Shown here piece after piece: positions 9,857 to 27,559 of a stretch of DNA of 27,559 nucleotides (the first letter of the stretch is position 1; the number at the start of each line of letters is the position of its first letter). A model generated the notes under the pieces. The model was not told the origin of the DNA, did not search any database, and worked only from the letters and a program-made list of their open reading frames with translations. Source of the stretch: Oppiella nova (taxonomy: Eukaryota; Arthropoda; Arachnida; Sarcoptiformes; Oppiidae); contig CAJPVJ010000346.1 of assembly GCA_905397405.1 (NCBI GenBank), positions 1 through 27,559 of the forward strand, read 5' to 3'. The position numbers and the translations under genes were made by a program.

Positions 9857-12387
9857 TTATATTGGGTTGGAGTGTCTGACATGTAAATTGACTACATATT
9901 CAGTATTAGTTCGTTGAACGCTAATCAATAGTGGATCCGTTGGATGCAAAGTAAACGCAACGAGTCTTCGTCCCACTGAACCGGATGTTCTGTTTTGAAG
10001 GCCGGCATATATTTTAAACCTAAGAATTCCTGAGTCCCGGGCGTAGAAGCGAATCGGATGATCACCACATGCTTTGGGTCTTTCCATCACTGAAATCCAT
10101 TTGTCGTCATAACTGAAGAGCGATAGATCCAGATATGGGCTGTCGGACAGTCATGTGATCATCAGTTCACGGCTATTAACATCTGTAGTATATATTACCT
10201 GCAGGTATAGGATTGTGCGCTAATAGGCAACTGAGCCAATAGTCGTCTAATAGCCTCAGTGTGTCCACCATTTCTGGCATTGATTATGGTTTGTTTGAAC
10301 CTCTGCTGAAGAAGTCTGGAATGAATGTTATTAGAAGGCGAACAAATGAGTTGTGCCGGACTTCGGAGGGAACAGTTGCGATACAAATCACAAAAACTCT
10401 CAAACAGTTGCAGCAACTCTTCGGACGTGTTCTCGAAGACTGCGATCACACAACTGGTGATCATATTGTAGACCACAAAAAGAGATGGCGAACTATTGAT
10501 GTCATTTAATCGCGAAGTAATCACTTCTTCACTCGCGTACTTCAATAGTAAATGGTTTTCGTCTAATAATTGCATTTTCCAAACCCTAAGCGAACAAAAT
10601 TGATCGAAATTCTGGTAAAACCTTCTGATCGGCAAATAATATAAACCTAAGAATTCCTGAGTCCCGGGCGTAGAAGCGAATCGGATGATCACCACATGCT
10701 TTGGGTCTTTCCATCACTGAAATCCATTTGTCGTCATAACTGAAGAGCGATAGATCCAGATATGGGCTATCGGACAGTCATGTGATCATTAGTTCACGGC
10801 TATTAACATCTGTAGTATATATTACCTGCAGGTATAGGATTGTGCGCTAATAGGCAACTGAGCCAATAGTCGTCTAATAGCCTCAGTGTGTCCACCATTC
10901 CTGGCATTGATTATGGTTTGTTTGAACCTCTGCTGAAGAAGTCTGGAATGAATGTTATTAGAAGGCGAACAAATGAGTTGTGCGGGACTTCGGAGGGAAC
11001 AGTTGCGATACAAATCACAAAAACTCTCAAACAGTTGCAGCAACTCTTCGGATGTGTTCTCGAAGACTGCGATCACACAACTGGTGATCATATTGTAGAC
11101 CACAAAAAGAGATGGCGAACTATTGATATCATTTAATCGGGAAGTAATCACTTCTTCACTCGCGTACTTCAATAGTAAATGGTTTTCGTCTAATAATTGC
11201 ATTTTCCAAACCCTAAGCGAACAAAATTGATCGAAATTCTGGTAAAACCTTCTGATCGGCAAATAATTGCCTTTTAATTGACTCTCGAGTTCTGCTTTCC
11301 TGTACAGGAAAACCATTAATCGATGTTTGAGTGCATTAATAGTGACTTCACGAAAGGGTCGGACAGGTGTCTGGTGCCGACCAGTAGAGGCCGAGCGTTC
11401 GCTGGCCATCGCCGATGAGACCAGAAACTCGTCATCTTCGTGACAAAACCTACCGATGCTTTTGGCGTCAATGAATTGGCCCTCTTTTGATATATGGAAC
11501 ACATGAATGGTCTGGTGTTGGACTGATAGCACCGCTAGAGTGTTGTCGTATAAATAGATCCCCTGATTATGGGATAAAAATATTTTATCCGTTTTGAACA
11601 CTCGTTTATCACAAACTCTGCCACTAATGATGTCCACCAAATGCAAAGAGTAGTCTTCGAGCGGTGATCTGGCGTTCGGAGACACGGATTCGTTGTTGCG
11701 ATAGATATCGAAATAAATTGGCGGCACTTCGTCCGCAACGAAAGCCGCAGAACCGACGATCACATAACGGCTGTCGTCTGTGAAGAGACTGCACTCGCGA
11801 TTCAATTGCTCGCCATTCGTGGTAACCGTCACCACGTGTCGCAACTTGAAGAAGGTCTCGAAGACTTTGCTCTTGAGTCGCACCGACTGCTCGTCGTTTC
11901 CATTGCAAGTGAATTCTTGAGAAGACGGGATGTCCTTCAAGAGGTGTGAGGCGGCGGACGGACCCATGTATTGGTAGATCTCTATACAGGTTTGGTCGGC
12001 ACTGAAGGCCAATAGGAAGCGTCCGTCGGGAGTGAACTTTCGGAGAAAACAATTGGGTTTCTCGATGTTCACGACCGTGAAGTTGGGCGCTATGTTCTGG
12101 TGGAGTGCCCGCACACTACACCTGCCTGTCCTCCCGGTGCCACCAAAGCTCACTTCCCGTCTCAACAGACGGATCACCACATTTTGCGGACAAATTCTTC
12201 GCCTTTTGATTCCTTCCCATTCGGTGAACGCTTCGGTGAATCGGTTGTTGTCGATGGCATCGAAACCCCGTTTCTTAGCCTTGGAGGTCATGTCTCCAGA
12301 CTTGACCCCAATATCACTGCAAACCCTTCCCAATGAGTTGTTATGGGTTTCTCGAGTCGTGTCTATTATTTCACACTTTTTGCACAT
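9857..12387 (-). CDS. DET1: DET1 (de-etiolated 1) homologue, with an internal exon duplication
   Basis: The main exon runs 12387 to 10826 and the last exon 10139 to 9857, giving 614 aa if the 686-nt intron 10140-10825 is removed. Landmarks found in animal DET1 appear in order: FHQN-like [118 protein letters not shown], then [21 protein letters not shown] and [20 protein letters not shown]1 works with DDB1, DDA1 and COP1 in a CUL4 ubiquitin ligase; in animals it acts on c-Jun and similar factors. Human DET1 is 550 aa; the excess here is an N-terminal extension (about 60 aa). The ATG at 12387 is the first in frame; the frame opens just after a possible splice acceptor (TTTAG, 12412-12416), so an upstream exon is possible. 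A 627-bp tandem duplication (10015-11268) interrupts the end of the gene: a nearer acceptor at 10767 would instead give a truncated product ending at 10586. Confidence 0.9.
10015..10641. repeat. Tandem duplication inside DET1, copy A (downstream copy for DET1)
   Basis: A 627-bp unit present twice head to tail (period 627). I count seven base differences and no indel against copy B. On the minus strand it holds most of the second-last DET1 exon end (from LPIRRFYQ to QSYTC), the 59-bp intron (10140-10198) and the first part of the last exon. Its left edge continues into the native last exon. Confidence 0.95.
10199..10641 (-). pseudogene. Orphan duplicate of the DET1 second-last exon
   Basis: Copy A repeats codons for [12 protein letters not shown] through SAQSYTC with an identical protein sequence to copy B. 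It lacks its own upstream acceptor, since the duplication started inside the exon, and entering it from the copy B last exon puts it in another frame. It is most simply a passenger within the enlarged 686-nt intron. Confidence 0.7.
10642..11268. repeat. Tandem duplication inside DET1, copy B
   Basis: Second copy of the 627-bp unit. Its right edge continues without break into the native upstream DET1 exon (QLKGN then YLPIRRFYQ), so the pre-duplication gene can be inferred as left flank of copy A plus one unit plus right flank of copy B. The junction between copies lies at AATAAT/ATAAAC (about 10635-10646), with only a few bases of shared AT sequence. Confidence 0.95.
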
Positions 12388-13223
12388 CTCTTCAGCTTTG
12401 ATGGCAAACACTAAACGATTTAATTATAATCTTTGCGTACATTTCGTAACAATATTAGTGTCAATACAAGTGAATACCAATCAATCCATTGCTGGCTTAC
12501 AGTTACGCCAAACACAACAAACCATGGATTCAGTGAATCGTCGCTTCAAATGCACTGTAAGAGCAATATTTTGGTCCAATTGACACACAAATCACTGGAA
12601 ATAACATGTAATTTAGAAAATCGGGTTTAAATGTCACTTATTTGGACACAAACTTTGTGTAAACTTTAAAACTAAAACGTCATATGATTTGTAAATAGTG
12701 TTGAGTAATACTAAACCCGTTTACTATACTATACTATCATTCATACATTCACTACAAACCATACAAACGGACAAACAGTGACTGGAGTTCACTCTTTTGT
12801 TCAATACATCACTGATTGGTGTCATATGAGATGCCAGTCATAACACACGTCACCCCTATTGCACACCACAACCACCCCTTCCATGCAAATGCCATTCAAG
12901 TGCGAACCACTACCCTCTCATAACATTGACATGTCGTTTGTGAACAGCTCTATGCCATGTAATCCTTGAATCTCTGCCCTCACAAAAAGTTCAATGTTTA
13001 GTACAGTTTGTGATGTGTATAGTGTGCGACCCATTCATACCAATTGATTCACTCGTAATGAATACATATTTCAGTAATTATTGAAATCATTAAATGGTAT
13101 GAATGCATGAGTTATAGTACTGTAGTATAAGTGAATGCAATGCAAATGATGTGAATGTATGCAGTGATGAGAGTGCTGTACATTGTATGCAGTGTTGAGT
13201 GATTAGTGAAAAACAGCTGTTTT
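12388..13223. other. Divergent promoter region, DET1 / CDIN1
   Basis: About 840 bp between the two start codons. It is AT-rich with one C-rich patch around 12840-12920. A (TATAC)n-like stretch lies at 12722-12737 and one TACTGTA at 13118. The motif CATTCATACC/GGTATGAATG recurs (13033, 13095). No coding signal is supported apart from a possible 5' extension of DET1 up to about 12411. Confidence 0.55.
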
Positions 13224-14326
13224 ATGGTTTTGGCGCTGTTTTGCAAATGTATTGCCATTTGTGTTGATTTGGTGGACGACTACAGCACTGCAGACATGAC
13301 TGAAATGAAAAGACAACATTTCAATGAGTTTATCATCAAATACCGAAATCTGCGGCGAATATATGGCATGGATTTGCGATCCATTTTGGATCACTTGATC
13401 CAATGGTATGGAAGCGATGGTGCAGAGGAGGGCGAGAAGATGTGTGCGAAGTGGAGGGAGAGTGTGGTCTACAGTCTCATTGCATATGAGTTCAAGTGTG
13501 AGATCAAGCAATTGGTGCCCAAATTCATACCAAATTTGGATTCACTTTTACACCATTACTACAAACGCGACAAAAGTTTGATTGCTTTGTGCGAAGACAA
13601 TCACATGAGTTATGCCATCGCGTGTCAACACATTCTTCAACACCACAACAATTATGATAAAAATCTGTGCAAAACGTTGTCCACTAATACCAGTCTTATA
13701 AGTGATGGCAGACTTGCTTTCGATGTAATGCTGTGTAACGTAAATGACATTATTTTCGGCAATCATTGCAATCACATGACAAACAATACGGGGATTGTCT
13801 TCGAGTCGGAGGTGAGTCACCACCTGAACCGACACGACGTCTCATATATGAGTGAATCCCAGTTGAGGACAGACAGCTTCGACGTGACGGTACGTTAGGC
13901 TATAAGGGGTTTGCAATTAATTTGGTTGATATCTTATGTTAACTAACTAACCTTGTCCATTTCAAACTTTAGCCAGATTTCAAACTCAATTTACCGCTTA
14001 TTGTCAAGATTTCCAAAACCAATAGTTCGGACATCTGTTTGATTAAAACAAACCATTATTTTGACCAAAAGTTGCCGCAACTGATGGAAACTAGTGATGA
14101 GAGTGACTATGAGATTGTGGTCATCAATTGGATTGAATGCAAATCAATGTTCGCGTCCGAGTTGTGTCACTCCAAGTATTATCGCAACCAATACTCGTCG
14201 TATATAAACCGCTTTGGAAATGGACTCGTTTTATATAAGTATGGATTTGTCAATCATATCAGACAACAGTTCAAACACAATATTATAGTCAGCCATCGGT
14301 TGCCTCCTATCCTTCAGAGCCATTGA
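13224..14326 (+). CDS. CDIN1: CDAN1-interacting nuclease 1 homologue (CDIN1/C15orf41)
   Basis: Exons 13224-13889 and 13973-14326, joined by an 83-bp GT-AG intron in phase 0, give 339 aa. I took the first ATG in the open frame; 13296 (MTEMKRQHF) is an equally possible start and loses 24 residues. The N-terminal half is a helical region of low identity. The C-terminal half matches human CDIN1 well: SDGRLAFDVMLCNVND, GNHCNHMT, MSESQLRTDSFDVTPDF, INWIECKSMF, YSSYINRFGNGLVLYKYGF. The PD-(D/E)XK nuclease fold is visible as Asp224 (PDF) and Glu277-x-Lys279 (IECK). Human CDIN1 binds codanin-1 and is mutated in congenital dyserythropoietic anaemia type I; its enzymatic activity is inferred from the fold. 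About 35 extra residues (roughly 234-269) separate the catalytic Asp from ExK compared with the human protein. It is divergent from DET1 and convergent with CCDC51. Confidence 0.88.
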
Positions 14327-14408
14327 TTGCTGGTGTCATCCATTCATACCTTACAATATGAATGATTATAAAAAGAGCTTATTTTAGTAGATATTCCTTT
14401 GGATTTTT

Positions 14409-14414
14409 AATAAA
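14409..14414 (+). terminator. Poly(A) signal for CDIN1
   Basis: AATAAA 83 nt after the CDIN1 stop codon, in TTTTTAATAAAACT. It is the first canonical signal downstream. Confidence 0.6.
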
Positions 14415-14453
14415 ACTAATTACAAAATGATAACATATTTAATTTGCTATTAG

Positions 14454-14459
14454 TTTATT
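14454..14459 (-). terminator. Poly(A) signal for CCDC51
   Basis: AATAAA on the minus strand only 5 nt past the CCDC51 stop. It faces the CDIN1 signal 40 bp away, so the two 3' ends likely meet or overlap. Confidence 0.55.
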
Positions 14460-14464
14460 AGCTA

Positions 14465-15592
14465 TCAATCGCCTATAAGACGTAAAATTATAGGCAAAGT
14501 GATGGCAATGAGTGCATAAGTGGCCACAACTGTTGTTAAACTATTCACTTTCATTTTGTACTCTAAATTAGATTCAGTATTTGAAATGATTTCAACGATT
14601 TTATCGTCATTTCTGATATCTGTCTGCGTTTCAGTCGATGTCTTGTTCACCAAATCTGTGGTCTTTACAGCGTTTTCTTCTGTAAACACTTGAGATACTG
14701 AAGGATTGGTTTCGAGTTTATGGCTGTTTGAGAGTTCAATCATTTGCGCCAATTCTCTGAAATCTCTTCGTTTGAACGCGTGGTTAATACTCGTGGCTAT
14801 GATCCCAAGACACGCCCCGATTATTGTGCCCAACATTGATAAGTACTTTGTCTTCTCCTGTCGAAGTCGTTCCACCTTTTCATTAGACCATAAGATTAGT
14901 GAGTTATGACAGCAGTCAATGTCGGCGCAGACCACACATCGCAAAGGCATTAGATTTTAGATGCGAGGTCTGGCAGGAGATGTATACCTCGTGAGCGTCT
15001 CTCAATTTGTTGGAAAACTCTGAAAACAAGTGTCTTTCCGTTTGTTCTATTCTTCGAAGTGAATCAATCAATTGGATCTCGTTTTTGATTAACTGATGCT
15101 CTGATGTGATCAGGGTCAGATACGACTCATCACTCCGCCGCGTTGAATCTGTCATCAAATCAATCATACATTCAGTTAGTCTACAATGGGTTAGTAGTTA
15201 TGCATAAATGAAATGTCTGAGAGTGAGGAATAGGTGATCATAAATGGTAAGAGTGTAGACAATGGACCCAATTTGTGTCGGATGTGTTTGAGTTGTTCCT
15301 GAAGACCGATCATATCGTTTTGGACGTCACGTCTCGCTTTAGTCGACTCAACAAACTCTGATTCACTCTATAATTCATTTCACGCATTAATCACAGATAA
15401 TGGATGTAACCATCACTTGAACCATACCTTAAGCACTGCTTCCTGTGTTTTACGGACTTCTTTCACACCAATAAAGTCTTCGTAAAAGTCATACAAATTC
15501 CTGAGTTTCTGATTAATTGAAAAGTTTTTGAAGCCATTCCTCACATGAGATCCAAATGACTGTATGTTTGAGTATTTCGATATGTTTTGCAT
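14465..15592 (-). CDS. CCDC51: CCDC51/MITOK homologue, mitochondrial potassium channel protein
   Basis: Four minus-strand exons: 15428-15592, 15268-15367, 14988-15148 and 14465-14875, with GT-AG introns of 60-119 bp, give 278 aa. The start is the ATG at 15592; the N-terminus (MQNISKYSNIQSFG...) has basic but no acidic residues for about 35 aa, as expected of a mitochondrial presequence. Then come YDFYEDFIGVKEVRKTQ, matching YEEFVGLNEVREAQ of human CCDC51, a coiled coil (about 60-150), a first membrane segment (about 153-172, LSMLGTIIGACLGIIATS) and a last one (about 256-274, VVATYALIAITLPIILRL). Human CCDC51 (411 aa) forms the pore of the mitochondrial ATP-sensitive potassium channel with ABCB8 as regulator. 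The region between the membrane segments is shorter here. The gene is divergent from Furry (about 480 bp between start codons). The first exon is partly copied at 26585-26690. Confidence 0.85.
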
Positions 15593-15644
15593 AACTGTAT
15601 TCACTCTCTATTTGGCAAATAATGTCAAATGAATGCAAAAGCAA

Positions 15645-15677
15645 ATGACAATTAAATGACAATTAAATGACAATTAA
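15645..15677. repeat. 11-bp tandem repeat, three units
   Basis: ATGACAATTAA is repeated exactly three times in the CCDC51/Furry divergent region; the second copy of the region carries a single unit. Confidence 0.85.
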
Positions 15678-15913
15678 ATGCAAGCAAACTGTCAAAAGTC
15701 AAGTAAATAACATGTGATTTGAAGGGGAGTCAGTCCGGCACTGAAAGGTATTGCAACACTATTGCAATACAAGTGCAATACATGTCACTATTAGAGACTA
15801 CTTGAGCGCCACATTCACTCTATATTTGTTTGAAAGCATAGGTTTTGTACGACTCTTACGGAGCTGTCGTCAGGTGTCGTATGAATCGAGTCGTGCTTTC
15901 ACTGCATATTCAC

Positions 15914-15921
15914 TATAAATA
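15914..15921 (+). promoter_or_regulatory. TATA box of Furry
   Basis: TATAAATA on the + strand; transcription would begin about 25-30 nt downstream, near 15945, leaving a 5' UTR of roughly 130 nt. It is retained in the second copy at 26992-26999. Confidence 0.5.
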
Positions 15922-16028
15922 TACGTTTGTTTGCATTGATGTGAGTGTCTGACAGACAAACCGACTCTCACTCTGACTGTCATATCGTTAGCAAACATTT
16001 AGCTTTGTATTTGAGTTATGATTACAGT

Positions 16029-25635
<9,607 letters not shown>

Positions 25636-25718
25636 ATCCAAGTGTTGCCTATATTTTGCTTCACTTATTTGCATGATTTTTATTACCGTATATATACAGT
25701 ATATAATTTTGTGTTAAA

Positions 25719-25724
25719 AATAAA
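25719..25724 (+). terminator. Poly(A) signal for Furry
   Basis: AATAAA 84 nt after the TAG stop, the first canonical signal downstream. Confidence 0.6.
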
Positions 25725-26415
25725 TAATTGATTTATTGAAATATTCTATTAATGTATTAGAATAATATATATATTATATAAGAATTCATATATATATATT
25801 AGACAAGAATATAATTACCTGTAAATTACTTTATACTGTGTTAATAATTAATTTATATGTAATTGTCCAAATCTAGACTCTAAACAATCAATAAATTCAA
25901 TCCCATTTTAGTTATTATTGAAATGTTTTATTTATGAGTCCAAACATCTAAACAGATTATTGAATTTTAGTTGTATATATTGTGCTACCGTAGTAAACTG
26001 ACACAAACACAGAGTAGTGGTGTATTCCAGTTGTGTACTAACTTATACTATACTATACTACTGTATTACAGAATTCTTTGAATTTTGAATGCACCAGTAA
26101 TATAAATGAACAGAATTCAATATTGAAGGTATAACCTTACAAGTTTGGATTGTTTCAAATGAGCATGATACAGTATGTCACCTCATTAATAAAACTCATT
26201 AATGTTGTGCATTCTATAATACCTGTAAATAATAATTTGGTGATGCTGTATAAATTGATGAAATAATATACAGTATTTGCGTAATAATAATTTATGACAG
26301 ATTTATTACAGAATATAGGAATTCTAGTTATTAGTAACAACTATTTTTATGCAGTTTTCTATTATAAAAGGTTTGGCAAAAGGGTTGAGATTAGATTTTC
26401 TTAATTAAGGGATTA

Positions 26416-26416
<1 letters not shown>

Positions 26417-26450
<34 letters not shown>
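26417..26450. repeat. GA microsatellite
   Basis: A run of AG dinucleotides with one AAAG interruption. It lies about 135 bp left of the second duplicated block. Confidence 0.9.
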
Positions 26451-26584
26451 AGTTAGGAGTTATTAAATAAATTGTTGCTAATACATAATATACCAATTAT
26501 AATTTTGCATATTAATTCCTACAAAACCAATATTGTATTTCCTGTTTAGACCGTGTGGCCGTGAATGACATGAAATTAGATGCC

Positions 26585-26690
26585 AGTCATACAAATTCCT
26601 GAGTTTCTGATTAATTGAAAAGTTTTTGAAGCCATTCCTCACATGAGATCCAAATGACTGTATGTTTGAGTATTTCGATATGTTTTGCAT
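26585..26690 (-). pseudogene. Truncated first-exon fragment of CCDC51
   Basis: The minus strand encodes the first 35 or so CCDC51 residues (MQNISKYSNIQSFG to KLRNLYD) identically to 15487-15592. It then breaks off at the duplication border, 59 bases before the original splice donor, into unrelated sequence with an open frame of about 30 codons. No other CCDC51 exon follows, so it cannot make the channel protein. Confidence 0.85.
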
Positions 26691-27040
26691 AACTGTATTC
26701 ACTCTCTATTTGCCAAATAATGTCAAATCAATGCAAAATCAATGCAAAAGCAAATGACAATTAAATGCAAGCAAACTGTCAAAAGTCAAGTAAATAACAT
26801 GTGATTTGAAGGGGAGTCAGTCCGGCACTGAAAGGTATTGCAACACTATTGCAATACAAGTGCAATACATGTCCACTACTTGAGCGCCACATTCACTCTA
26901 TATTTGTTTGAAAGCATAGCTTTTGTACGACTCTTACGGAGCTGTCGTCAGGTGTCGTATGAATCGAGTCGTGCTTTCACTGCATATTCACTATAAATAT
27001 ACGTTTGTTTGCATTGATGTGAGTGTCTGACAGACAAACA

Positions 27041-27064
27041 GACTCTGACTCTGACTCTGACTCT
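27041..27064. repeat. GACTCT hexamer repeat, four units
   Basis: Four units are present in the leader of the second Furry copy; the first copy has a shorter, imperfect version at about 15963-15976. Confidence 0.85.
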
Positions 27065-27162
27065 GACTGTCATATCGTTTGCAAACATTTTGCTTTGTAT
27101 TTGAGTTATGATTACAGGATGTCTTCAACCCATTGAATCCAATGAGACAATGAGTGTCAGCC

Positions 27163-27559
27163 ATGAGTGACGAGACCAGTGCTGAAGGTCTCGGTTGTGT
27201 CGATGCGCACGAAGTTAGGACTCAAGACATTGAGTGTGAAATGAGATGTGACGTGAAGTCTGACATGAAGTCTGATCCAAAACCCGGAGAATTCATATTA
27301 AGGACACTCTTCGCAGAGTTCGCCAAAGAGTCCCAAAAGAAGATCGATTTAATCCTTTGCGACGATTCGTTGGAAAAGCCGCTCTCGAAGTCACTCCAGA
27401 GGGGCGAAGACCCCGTATTCGACCAGTTGTTGACAGCTTTCGGATCAGTTGCCGAACACTGTCTGCCATCGCTTTTGCGGACATTGTTTGCGTGGTATGA
27501 CAGACAACTGGAGGACAGACAGCTGACGACCTCCCAGTCCTCGCAGACCAGTGACCACA
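27163..27559 (+). CDS. FRY: Second copy of Furry, 5' end only (cut by window end)
   Basis: 132 codons from ATG (MSDETSAEG) to TSDH at the window edge, open throughout. Compared with 16073-16469 there are four differences: three are synonymous and one changes Met to Val (in CDMKSD, here CDVKSD). The TATA box and upstream ORFs are kept. Whether the copy is a whole second gene, a 5' fragment or a second haplotype in the assembly cannot be decided from this window. Confidence 0.85.
   Translation, partial: MSDETSAEGLGCVDAHEVRTQDIECEMRCDVKSDMKSDPKPGEFILRTLFAEFAKESQKKIDLILCDDSLEKPLSKSLQRGEDPVFDQLLTAFGSVAEHCLPSLLRTLFAWYDRQLEDRQLTTSQSSQTSDH

Larger units (their letters stand above)
25636..26584. other. 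Spacer between Furry and its second copy
   Basis: About 950 bp, AT-rich and without a supported gene. It holds the Furry poly(A) signal, a GA microsatellite (about 26417-26450) and TACTGTA/TACAGTA at 25695, 26059, 26169 and 26269 plus TACCGTA at 25684 and 25986. Confidence 0.6.
26585..27559. repeat. Duplicated block, copy 2 (runs off the window)
   Basis: Direct repeat of 15487-16469. The CCDC51 exon part (106 bp) is identical as far as I can see. The promoter part differs by several substitutions and small indels, including fewer 11-bp units and an expanded GACTCT run (27041-27064, four units). The first 397 coding bases of Furry differ at four sites. Confidence 0.93.

Noticed and set aside
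10195-10695. 166-aa ORF on the minus strand looking like a separate DET1-like gene
   Set aside because: It is made by reading from the copied last exon in the wrong frame ([13 protein letters not shown] is the shifted [12 protein letters not shown]) into copy A; it has no promoter or start context.
12032-12583. 183-aa plus-strand ORF opposite DET1
   Set aside because: Antisense shadow of a well-conserved DET1 exon; no recognisable domain.
12829-12842. The 13-mer GATGCCAGTCATA also spans the border of the duplicated block at 26579-26591
   Set aside because: About ten chance pairs of identical 13-mers are expected in a window of this size, so it is not evidence of shared recombination.
25765-25802. 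AT-rich stretches with TATATA runs as candidate transposon ends or hairpin ncRNA
   Set aside because: Low-complexity TA runs without flanking target-site duplications or internal ORF.

Overview
This window is nuclear DNA of a compact arthropod genome. Genes are animal orthologues split by very short GT-AG introns (mostly 59-120 bp), and the non-coding DNA is strongly AT-rich. Gene content and intron style fit a chelicerate, most likely an acariform mite, but I infer this from gene content only. I see no virus-like element, DNA transposon, tRNA, rRNA or CRISPR array.

Layout from left to right, with strands strictly alternating: (1) 1-2255 (+), the 3' part of a PTPN9/MEG2-type tyrosine phosphatase, cut by the window start; (2) 2989-4003 (-), a GOLM1/GOLM2-family Golgi type II membrane coiled-coil protein; (3) 6295-8373 (+), endophilin A (BAR + SH3) in eight exons, one of them a symmetric 84-bp cassette; (4) 9857-12387 (-), DET1, a CRL4/COP1 ubiquitin ligase component, carrying an internal 627-bp tandem duplication; (5) 13224-14326 (+), CDIN1, a PD-(D/E)XK nuclease-fold protein; (6) 14465-15592 (-), CCDC51/MITOK, a mitochondrial inner-membrane potassium channel protein; (7) 16073-25635 (+), full-length Furry (about 3078 aa); (8) 26585-27559, a direct second copy of the CCDC51/Furry divergent promoter region with the start of a second Furry reading frame, running off the window end.

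The genes do not form an operon or pathway. They are independent housekeeping and cell-biology genes in three divergent pairs (GOLM/endophilin, DET1/CDIN1, CCDC51/Furry) and three convergent pairs with close 3' ends. The strongest signals beyond gene annotation are the two recent direct duplications, each about 1% diverged, which could be real duplications or unresolved haplotypes in the assembly. A heptamer, TACTGTA/TACAGTA, is also strongly over-represented in the non-coding DNA. I did not find evidence of a new multi-gene system here.
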